This document shows positions 16,013 through 22,753 of a DNA stretch of 22,753 nt, one piece after another; positions within the stretch are counted from its first letter, which is position 1, and each line of letters begins with the position of its first letter. The stretch is from positions 1 to 22,753 of the forward strand of contig JADGIF010000079.1 of assembly GCA_018985225.1 (NCBI GenBank), read 5' to 3'. A program made the position numbers and the translations under genes. The notes under the pieces were generated by a model. That model made no database searches, was not told where the DNA came from, and worked only from the letters and a program-made list of their open reading frames with translations. The stretch is from Amoeboradix gromovi (Eukaryota; Sanchytriomycota; Sanchytriomycetes; Sanchytriales; Sanchytriaceae).

Positions 16013-18265
16013 CTAAAACATCTTTGGCAAATCAGTAAACCCCTGTTCCCTACACTTCCAATAGTCGTTGTCAAACTTGTAGTATTCTATACCGGCTATT
16101 GAATGCACGTCCTTAGTAAACCATCTCGGTCCTAGATCGCTTTTCTTTTTTTTTTCTATTTCTTTCAACAACTTTTCTGCCAGCACGTAATCTCCATTTT
16201 CCATGGCTCTTAAGTCTTGTCTTAGCCGCGTGTCAGTTGGTGGCAGATATTCTTGCAGAGCATCTGTTATTTCATTCAGTTGTATCATAAATTTTGTGAA
16301 ATAGAAGTAGGCTGGCACCCTTTCTGCCATAGATGTGCAGTGCCACAATACTGTGCTTCTGTCTTCTACATCTATATTATCATGCATGCTGTTCATGTGG
16401 AATGTATTTGGTTCCTTATCTATTCGTTTGCAGGTGATGTGGTCATTCCAGTATCCACTTATATGCCACTTGTCCTCTATGCTGCCCTTGATCTTATATT
16501 GATTTTTCCTGAGCCAGTTAGCAGGTGTAAACTCTACAGTACTGCTTAACTTACTGCTTTGACAAGTTACGGTTAAAACACCAAAATGGTCAATCCATTT
16601 ACTACCTGTAAATATACCGTTACACAGCGCTTTAACAGGTTGCCATGTATAGACTTCTTGCTTGTTATCTACCATCAAAGTCACAATGGCATGTCCCAGG
16701 GGTGTTACGCTGATATGACTACCGTGGAAATGGGTTTTAACATTACTGGTCAAGTGCATGTTCCATGATTTGGATTCAAAATAGCAGGCAGATATGGAGG
16801 GTATTCTCGATTGCTGCTCGCATAATCCTATAAATCCCAAGTCAGGTCTACTAATCTCAAATGTTTCTCCCACCAATGGATCAAATGGTTTATTAGCTCT
16901 ATTGATTCCAGCAGAGTAGGAAGAGCAAGCAAACGCAGTAACTAATAATAGTCTCTCATATGGGTCTTCTTTAGCAACTGCCAAATCAAGCAAGTAAGAA
17001 TACTCCAGCATTTCACAATTACGATGCAGTAATGAACTGGGTTCACAAAAGCTAATTGGCAATTGTAAATGAAGGAGATCTTGACCAATAGCATCCTTAA
17101 GAAATCCGAACACATTAATGTTGGATTTAATTAATGTATGGTCAACTGGCAGCGTTTGTCGCCTTGATGTAGGATAACCAGGTACTGCCATAGAATTCAA
17201 GTTTATTCTCTCTATAGCATCAAAGAACTCATCATCTTCGCTTTCTTCCAATGCATCAATGGTGTATGAATTGTTGGGTTTTAACGTTTTCATGATTGTT
17301 GCATCCTTCTTCATGAATAACTCATCTAATGTAGATATGTGTTGCCTTATTTTCGCTATGCTTAGGTTAAGCACAGGCAAAGGCTCATTTACTTGCAAAT
17401 TTGAGTGCAGCAACTCCAATTCGCTTTTCATATTGTCCCTACAATCGTATATCTTACTATCTAATGAATCCAAAGCGCCAACAGATAGCAATGAGGTAGA
17501 TCTAGATAGTTTAGATTGTTTTCTATGTTCCAATACTTGTTTCCACTCAAATGCCTCTAGTTCTGTGTTTGCAGTCAACTTCCATCTAAAGTATGGGGTG
17601 CACAAATGGAATTCTTTATTGGACTTACTAATTATAGATAGCTCATCAATAGTCAGTATACCACGACAACTGGAAGACTCTTGAGTTAACGGATCATGGG
17701 TATAACAGGATAGAACTCCATCAGCATTGAGTTCGAAAAAACGCTTCTTTGCCTTGATACCCTTGCCTTTAATTAGATAGCCGCGTTTGATGTTGTGGAA
17801 CTCAGATGAAGGAGCGACTAGGTACGGTTTTAGTATTTTGGACATTTCATCATTTAGTTCCAAATCCTTAATAGAAGTATTAAAGTTGTTTCTGATAGAG
17901 ACATCTATAAAAGGAATCAATAAAGCAAGCATATCATGATTCTTGTTAATGATGCATTGATGGAGCATAGATTGGCCAGTTTGGTTGTTAATGCTATTCC
18001 AATTTACATACTTGGAAAGCGGGTGTTTAGAGTAAGGAATCACATTCTGGATATCGTTGGATAAAACCAAACCATGGCATTGCCGGGTGCAGCTGTCTGT
18101 TTGTCTTTTGATATAGCTATTCAAGATTTTAAGAATAGAAGGCGAAGCCAATTCGAAAACAGTAAACCCGTCCTCGTTATTCTGCCACAAATCCAGTACG
18201 TTGGAATCTAACAACTGTAGCAACTCTACGTCTTTGTTTCCTAAAACAAGATCATGCAGTTTCAT
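16013..18265 (-). CDS. Oxysterol-binding protein, ANK-PH-FFAT-ORD (Osh1/Osh2 type)
   Basis: The 750-aa protein has a weak ankyrin region (about 1-140, clearest at TGQSMLHQCIINKNHDML), a PH domain (about 159-250, RGYLIKGKGIKAKKRFFEL to EAFEWKQVLEHRK), a FFAT motif EFFDAIE at 346-352 that binds VAP proteins on the ER, and an ORD lipid-transfer domain (about 390-735) with KPFDPLVGETFE at 459-470 and the C-terminal TDTRLRQDLRAMENGDY block. The family signature EQVSHHPP reads EQQSRIPS at 483-490: both histidines that contact the PI4P headgroup in characterised members are replaced, by Arg and Ile. The domain order is that of Osh1/Osh2 and OSBP, which work at ER-Golgi or nucleus-vacuole contacts. 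The altered signature suggests changed or lost PI4P exchange. The gene is head-to-head with NOP56. Confidence 0.9.
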   Translation of the reverse strand: MKLHDLVLGNKDVELLQLLDSNVLDLWQNNEDGFTVFELASPSILKILNSYIKRQTDSCTRQCHGLVLSNDIQNVIPYSKHPLSKYVNWNSINNQTGQSMLHQCIINKNHDMLALLIPFIDVSIRNNFNTSIKDLELNDEMSKILKPYLVAPSSEFHNIKRGYLIKGKGIKAKKRFFELNADGVLSCYTHDPLTQESSSCRGILTIDELSIISKSNKEFHLCTPYFRWKLTANTELEAFEWKQVLEHRKQSKLSRSTSLLSVGALDSLDSKIYDCRDNMKSELELLHSNLQVNEPLPVLNLSIAKIRQHISTLDELFMKKDATIMKTLKPNNSYTIDALEESEDDEFFDAIERINLNSMAVPGYPTSRRQTLPVDHTLIKSNINVFGFLKDAIGQDLLHLQLPISFCEPSSLLHRNCEMLEYSYLLDLAVAKEDPYERLLLVTAFACSSYSAGINRANKPFDPLVGETFEISRPDLGFIGLCEQQSRIPSISACYFESKSWNMHLTSNVKTHFHGSHISVTPLGHAIVTLMVDNKQEVYTWQPVKALCNGIFTGSKWIDHFGVLTVTCQSSKLSSTVEFTPANWLRKNQYKIKGSIEDKWHISGYWNDHITCKRIDKEPNTFHMNSMHDNIDVEDRSTVLWHCTSMAERVPAYFYFTKFMIQLNEITDALQEYLPPTDTRLRQDLRAMENGDYVLAEKLLKEIEKKKKSDLGPRWFTKDVHSIAGIEYYKFDNDYWKCREQGFTDLPKMF

Positions 18266-18318
18266 AATGACAAGTTTTGGATTTCTGGAATTTGATTTTT
18301 ATGAGGGGACACTCCTCG
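18266..18318. promoter_or_regulatory. Short bidirectional promoter region, oxysterol-binding protein / NOP56
   Basis: There are 53 nt between the minus-strand ATG (18265) and the preferred NOP56 ATG (18319). No TATA or CCAAT box is visible inside. It includes a small inverted repeat, GAGG-ggacact-CCTC (18303-18317), next to the NOP56 start. Confidence 0.35.
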
Positions 18319-19947
18319 ATGCATTTACTACTAGAAAGTGCCAGTGGATATGCGTTACTTGACTGCAAGCAAGATAAAGTCAAGACTAATGATTTACAAG
18401 TGTTTGGAAAAAATGTCAAGTTGGTAGCTTTCCAACCATTTACATCAGGTCAAGAAGCATTGAGCGCAATTCAGTCAATTTCAGATCATAAATTACCTGC
18501 CAGTTTGAAGAACTTTTTATCTTTGCATTTAGCAAAAGATACAATGTTAGGGTGTGAAAAGAATATGGCCGGGTTACTGAGTTCTGATTTTAAATGCAAT
18601 CATGATGATCATACATTTCAATTGCTCAGATCATCTCGCCATCTCCTACCAAAGTTTTTAAGCTCTCATGTTGAAACCGGTGACATCGAAAAGGCGCAAC
18701 TAGGCTTAGGCCATGCTTTTAGTAGATCTAAAGTCCAATTCAATGTTAATAAAGTTGACAACATGATTATTCAGTCTATTGCTCTATTAGACCAGTTGGA
18801 TAAAGATATCAACACATTTGCTATGAGAGCAAGAGAGTGGTATTCATGGGGATTCCCGGAGCTGGCAAACATAATGAAAGACCATTTGACATATGCTAAA
18901 CTGCTGTTAATCATTCAAGATAAAACCGACATTACTGATGAAAAGATTAAAGCAATCAAGGATTTAGTCATGGATGATGTTTTGGAAACTCAAATTGTAA
19001 AAGCTGCTAACTCTTCAATGGGACAGGATTTAAGTGTTGCAGACATAACATCTATTTGTGCTTTTGCGAAAAAGGTTGTTGACTTATTTGTTTATCGTGC
19101 TGAGCTATCTGCCTATCTTACCGAGAGAATGCATGGTGTTGCCCCAAATCTCAGTGCACTTATTGGTGAGTTGGTTGGTGCCCGGCTAATTGCACATGCA
19201 GGCTCATTAACTAACCTGTCTAAATGTCCAGCAAGTACTGTTCAGATTCTGGGGGCTGAAAAAGCATTGTTTAGGGCTTTAAAGAAGAAAGGAAACACTC
19301 CAAAATTTGGCTTGTTGTATCACTCAACTTTTATTGGTAGAGCTCAAGCACAGTTTAAAGGAAGAGTTAGCAGATTTTTAGCTAACAAATGTACCATAGC
19401 GTCTAGAATAGATTGCTTCTCAGAAGCGGAACAGGTTTCTGATGTATTTGGAAGAGCGATGAAGGAGCAGGTTGAAGAAAGATTGAACAATCTAAATGAC
19501 GGCAGAGACCCTGTGAAAAATGAGGACGTTATGATCAGAGCAAACAAGATTATGAAAAAGGAAGGAATCGTATTGAATAATAATTCAGAGGCAAAACCTG
19601 ATGTTATGGACATTGACGAAGCACCAAAAGCCAGCAAAAAAAGCAAGAAGAAGAGCAAGAAATCACTTGAGCCTGTTGTTGACGCACCAATAGCTAGAGT
19701 GGAAAAAGTAATTGCAAGTGAACCTTTAGAGACCCATGTAAAGAAGTCTAAAAAGAAGAAGTCCAAAGCAACAGTCAAGGCGGAAGATGTCGTTTTGGAA
19801 ACAGAACCAAAATTGGAGCAGAAACTAAAGGAATCTGATAAAATCGATGAAGTAGCTGTTTCTTCTAAAAAGAGAAAAGCGACGGAAGAAGCTGATGAAC
19901 CAGCTAAAAAGAAGAAGAAGAATAAAAAGTCGAAGACTGCCAAATAA
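18319..19947 (+). CDS. NOP56: Nucleolar box C/D snoRNP core protein Nop56
   Basis: Nop56 pairs with Nop58, fibrillarin and Snu13 in box C/D snoRNPs that direct 2'-O-methylation and processing of pre-rRNA. The sequence shows the Nop5N N-terminal domain (MHLLLESASGYALLD), the coiled NOSIC region with REWYSWGFPEL, and the highly conserved Nop domain (APNLSALIGELVGARLIAHA, LGAEKALFRALK, GNTPKFGLLYHSTFIGRA, LANKCTIASRIDCFSE). The last ~120 residues are the typical Lys-rich KKK/KKS tail. The frame is open from a TTG at 18277 and another ATG is at 18301. I chose 18319 because it aligns with the family N-terminus; this gives 542 aa, against 504 in yeast. The RALK, VFGRAMKEQVEERL block favours Nop56 over Nop58. 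A stretch with AATAAA-like sequence overlaps the stop. Confidence 0.93.
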   Translation: MHLLLESASGYALLDCKQDKVKTNDLQVFGKNVKLVAFQPFTSGQEALSAIQSISDHKLPASLKNFLSLHLAKDTMLGCEKNMAGLLSSDFKCNHDDHTFQLLRSSRHLLPKFLSSHVETGDIEKAQLGLGHAFSRSKVQFNVNKVDNMIIQSIALLDQLDKDINTFAMRAREWYSWGFPELANIMKDHLTYAKLLLIIQDKTDITDEKIKAIKDLVMDDVLETQIVKAANSSMGQDLSVADITSICAFAKKVVDLFVYRAELSAYLTERMHGVAPNLSALIGELVGARLIAHAGSLTNLSKCPASTVQILGAEKALFRALKKKGNTPKFGLLYHSTFIGRAQAQFKGRVSRFLANKCTIASRIDCFSEAEQVSDVFGRAMKEQVEERLNNLNDGRDPVKNEDVMIRANKIMKKEGIVLNNNSEAKPDVMDIDEAPKASKKSKKKSKKSLEPVVDAPIARVEKVIASEPLETHVKKSKKKKSKATVKAEDVVLETEPKLEQKLKESDKIDEVAVSSKKRKATEEADEPAKKKKKNKKSKTAK

Positions 19948-20521
19948 AAACTTATTTCATTTATTGTAATTTGACCTCAATTCACTACCATACCATTGTG
20001 GATGTCGTAGAAAGATCACGCAACTCATGAAAGCATAAATGACTATCGATTTCGATTAAACAAATTATCCATTGCGATTAAGTGTGCTATATTGCTCCAA
20101 TACACTCTTTCTGAAGACGTTTATAACTTCGCAAACACTCGCTCTCTTTTTTCATATATTGCAAATAGCTCAAAATCGTCTCATCCTCAATAACTCAAAT
20201 GTAAAGACACAGTTAGCATACGCAGAGTGTTCTTCTTCAGAGAATCTTCTTATATGCGAGAAGATCATCCAGTAAACAAGAAAGCTCTTGACAGGCATCA
20301 AAATTGTTGAAGACAATGGAAGCCTTTATCTGGAAGTAGACAGCGACCATTTGCATCGAGGAAGCAATACTTTAAGTACGCATTAATTACCCAGTCCGTT
20401 TGAGATAATGGAAGTGCGAGTAGTCACTGTAACGGAGCGACTCGTACTGCGTGAATATTCATAAGTTTCTCGTAAATCAAGACTTTTAACGAATAACATC
20501 CGTGAATTAATCTTGATTTAT
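19948..20521. other. Intergenic region with repeat copy C
   Basis: This is 574 nt downstream of NOP56. Its second half (20310-20495) is a member of repeat family 2. A 67-codon frame at 20072-20275 has no recognisable protein features and is not called. Confidence 0.45.
20310..20495 (+). repeat. Dispersed repeat family 2, copy C
   Basis: It carries tggaagtagacagcgaccattt, ggaagtgcgag, tgtaacggagcgactcgta, ctcgtaaatcaagacttttaacgaa. These blocks match copies A and B in order and strand. The copy ends about 25 nt before the MITE-like element. Confidence 0.6.
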
Positions 20522-20812
20522 CGGACACCAAATATAAAAACTAGACCAAGTCGTCTTTAAAGTAGGTACTTCATAAGGAGGAAATACTATTACTAATAAA
20601 AGTCCTTCGTCTTTCATTAATATCATTCCTCTCTTTAAAATATAACAAGATGAACCAGTATCCCTTTCAAATATACGAGGTCTTTCAGTGTCTAGGCAAA
20701 AGGTGCAACCAATAAGATTAATTTATTTTAATTTACTATCGGTTAATACACACTTGAAATAATGATTCAAACTGGTTCAGAGAGTTAGTCTAGTTTTTAT
20801 ATTTGATGTCCC
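20522..20812 (-). mobile_element. MITE-like element, complete copy, inverted (~290 bp)
   Basis: This is the reverse complement of the element at 1669-1974, alignable end to end at high identity, including the internal blocks gtgtgtattaaccgatagta, aattaatcttattggttgcac and ttttaaagagaggaatga on the minus strand. Terminal repeats are cggacaccaaatataaaaac on the left and gtttttatatttgatgtccc on the right. No clear target duplication flanks it. Its end is 21 nt from the ATG of the WDR48-like gene, so the element must cover most of that gene's promoter. Confidence 0.82.
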
Positions 20813-20833
20813 AATTGTATTAATTTTTAAAAC

Positions 20834-22693
20834 ATGTCTACAGTTAACATCGCTCTTTTAACCACTGAAATGCCTTGTTTGCCATATCAAAAACTGCTAT
20901 TTCATGAAAACTATCTGTTCGGAGCAAATAGAAATGGCAAAGTTTACAAGTATCATGATCGATTTCAAATTGTAGCTACTCATGAAGACTGGGTCAACGA
21001 CGTGTTAATTAATAATAACAACATATACTCATGTAGCAATGACAATTCTATCTTTTGCAATAACGTACCGATAGGTTATCATTCCGAGAATGTTGTCCGG
21101 TTGCAATTTACAAATTCTTTAATTTCAGCTAGTACCGATGGAAACATAGCTGTATGGAACCAAAAAGTGGACTGGATTAAATCCAATTTAAAACTAACCA
21201 GTATGTATGCTAATGACAACAGTTTATTGATTTCCACAATTGATGGTAAAATTGCTCTGCTTGATTTGTGCACTCATGAATCATCTACGATCATCAATTC
21301 AAAAGACATGATCCAGTCCGTTTTTCAAAACGACAATGTAATCACTGCTGTATCTGGCTCTAATTCCTTTACTTACGATATTAGAAATACACGTACTATG
21401 TTAGCACTGCATTCGTTTGACCACCGCATCACTTCTCATCATACCCACAAAAACAACACATATTATGGATTACATAACGGAGACATCTATACTTGTGCTC
21501 GCCACTTTGTGACGAATGTTAAATCAGCTCCGATTTCAATGTGCTGCAGGGAAAACATAATTTACGCATCTACTCTACATTCACCTGATATACAGTTAAT
21601 AGATCTCAACACGATCACAACCAGCGCATTACAAGGTAATCAGGGCATACTAAATGCACACTTTTCTCATGACAAAACAACAATTTTATATAAAACCATT
21701 TCACAGCGTTACGTTTCCTGGAATCTAATAACAAACACATCCGAAATAAAGCTAAATGAGTCAGAGCTTAATATGGGAAACAATTACTTGGCAAGTTGGG
21801 CCACACTGTTGGTAAAATGTGGTAATTTATATTTGATATTTGATGAGTCAAAAATAAATAACTCGGAGATATTCTTTGAGGATTTGACTCCTGAAGAATT
21901 GCATATGATTCAACGGAAGTCATTGCTAGACAGAATTAATATTGGTGCATTCATGTTTCTATCCTTTTTTAGAAATCAGTTGGATACTAAATCACAAACA
22001 AAACCACCTATAAGAAGTCCTGTAATAGCCAAAATTAAGAATCCGCCCAAGAATTCACCCATATCATCGCCAGTTAGTCCAATCAATAACGTATTCAGGT
22101 TTCCAAGAAGAAACGATCATCAGGACTTAATATTAAGCTTAGATAGTAGAAGCCAGAGTGAACCTTTATTTAACAACTCTGTAAATTGGCCATTTGAGGT
22201 GTCGTTTCTTGTTCTTCAAGATTTTCCAATGCAAGTAGGCCAATTCAAAATAAATCAATTTAACCATTCTGTACACACCACAAGCAGAGATATGTTCCCT
22301 AACTGGGCCAAGTCGTTGTTCATACTACTTCAAATGCCCGCTTGTTTGGTATCTAAGCTGAGTTTCCATTGTTTTCCATTTTCATCAGATCTACCCGAAT
22401 TACATAAGAAACCAAGAATAACAGCACATAGATATATGAAACTGTACAAGGTAATCAAATATATAAAAGAGACCACAAATGTAACATGCGACTTGGAATT
22501 AATTATAAATAATCGAGTAGTACCGGAATCCAGCACAGTCTGCACAGCTTATTTCTTATATTCAAAAGGCTTTGAAGTGGAAGGCTTTAAAAAGGTGGAA
22601 ATGCCGGATGATCTACCAACTCTTACAGAGCAGGACGTGGTTTTTTATTACCGAAAAAGATCTCAAATAAAACAAGTGGGACATGCTCTGTAA
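20834..22693 (+). CDS. WDR48/UAF1-like WD-repeat protein (Duf1 type)
   Basis: UAF1/WDR48 activates ubiquitin-specific proteases (USP1, USP12 and USP46 types) by binding them through its beta-propeller. Here residues 1 to about 330 form a WD-repeat propeller, recognisable from HEDWVNDVLI (50-59) and LISASTDGNIAVWN. A low-complexity linker with four Ser-Pro sites follows (about 395-440). The C-terminal domain (about 449-615) matches the WDR48-specific DUF3337/SUMO-like region, ending in LELIINNRVVP and DVVFYYRKRSQ, which corresponds to the LTLHYRQKS end of the human protein. Length is 619 aa, against 677 in human. The propeller repeats are weak compared with vertebrate homologues. The TAA stop lies inside a 14-nt match to the MITE end. 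AATAAA is at 22729-22734. Confidence 0.85.
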   Translation: MSTVNIALLTTEMPCLPYQKLLFHENYLFGANRNGKVYKYHDRFQIVATHEDWVNDVLINNNNIYSCSNDNSIFCNNVPIGYHSENVVRLQFTNSLISASTDGNIAVWNQKVDWIKSNLKLTSMYANDNSLLISTIDGKIALLDLCTHESSTIINSKDMIQSVFQNDNVITAVSGSNSFTYDIRNTRTMLALHSFDHRITSHHTHKNNTYYGLHNGDIYTCARHFVTNVKSAPISMCCRENIIYASTLHSPDIQLIDLNTITTSALQGNQGILNAHFSHDKTTILYKTISQRYVSWNLITNTSEIKLNESELNMGNNYLASWATLLVKCGNLYLIFDESKINNSEIFFEDLTPEELHMIQRKSLLDRINIGAFMFLSFFRNQLDTKSQTKPPIRSPVIAKIKNPPKNSPISSPVSPINNVFRFPRRNDHQDLILSLDSRSQSEPLFNNSVNWPFEVSFLVLQDFPMQVGQFKINQFNHSVHTTSRDMFPNWAKSLFILLQMPACLVSKLSFHCFPFSSDLPELHKKPRITAHRYMKLYKVIKYIKETTNVTCDLELIINNRVVPESSTVCTAYFLYSKGFEVEGFKKVEMPDDLPTLTEQDVVFYYRKRSQIKQVGHAL

Positions 22694-22704
22694 AAACTAG
22701 ACTA
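22691..22704 (+). repeat. MITE terminal-repeat fragment overlapping the WDR48-like stop
   Basis: TAAAAACTAGACTA is identical to positions 12-25 of the left terminal repeat (1680-1693). The match does not continue on either side. It supplies the TAA stop. It could be an eroded solo end, or chance in AT-rich DNA. Confidence 0.35.
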
Positions 22705-22753
22705 GACAATTTGTATCGAAATTTCAAAAATAAATATTCTGTACAGCTATTCT

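Noticed and set aside
18277-18318. Upstream extension of the NOP56 frame from a TTG
   Set aside because: TTG is not a normal eukaryotic start, and family alignment places the start at the ATG at 18319.
19344-19943. 199-codon antisense ORF over the NOP56 tail
   Set aside because: Its Phe/Ser/Leu-rich product is the complement of the Lys-rich tail codons; a shadow of NOP56.
20072-20275. 67-codon plus-strand ORF downstream of NOP56
   Set aside because: Low complexity, no family resemblance, and it runs up to repeat copy C.
1-22753. Search for CRISPR arrays, prokaryotic operons, restriction or defence genes
   Set aside because: Nothing found; the gene content, splicing and promoters are eukaryotic.

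Overview
The window looks like nuclear DNA of an AT-rich, gene-dense, early-diverging fungus. The fungal assignment rests on a class IV (Chs3-like) chitin synthase, a fungal-type mS23 mitochondrial ribosomal protein and an Osh1/Osh2-type oxysterol-binding protein. The early-diverging placement is inference: it rests on a clear dymeclin homologue, a Golgi protein absent from budding yeast, and on a receptor-like pseudokinase beside a plant-type LRR membrane protein. I cannot name a genus. Coding genes are almost intron-free, but the chitin synthase reading frame is interrupted by one 19-nt GT-AG intron.

Layout. 1-98 is the right end of a ~300-bp terminal-inverted-repeat element (MITE-like). 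213-539 is an unrecognised 108-aa ORF. 844-1038 is a 64-aa AN1 zinc-finger protein behind a CCAAT cluster and TATA box. 1669-1974 is a complete MITE-like copy. 2183-4379 is dymeclin with a frame break near 4155. 4446-5141 is an eEF1A lysine methyltransferase (EFM5 type). 5553-8087 (minus) is a receptor-like pseudokinase, head-to-head with mS23 (about 8143-8979). 9016-9201 (minus) is a 61-aa single-pass membrane microprotein. 9951-13023 is chitin synthase. 13519-14556 (minus) is a leucine-rich-repeat membrane protein. 16013-18265 (minus) is an ANK-PH-ORD oxysterol-binding protein, head-to-head with NOP56 (about 18319-19947). 20522-20812 is a second complete MITE-like copy in opposite orientation, ending 21 nt before the WDR48/UAF1-like gene (20834-22693).

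The larger gaps at 13.0-13.5, 14.6-16.0 and 20.0-20.8 kb hold a second, older dispersed repeat family. Its recognisable core resembles GTAACGGAGCGAC, and every copy I could align lies on the plus strand.

Most genes are unrelated housekeeping functions (translation, ribosome biogenesis, Golgi and lipid traffic, deubiquitinase regulation, cell wall), so there is no metabolic cluster. The features most worth a second look are the ultra-short intron(s), the oxysterol-binding protein with an intact FFAT motif but an altered EQVSHHPP signature, the pseudokinase receptor, and the MITE-like element placed as the promoter-proximal region of the WDR48-like gene.
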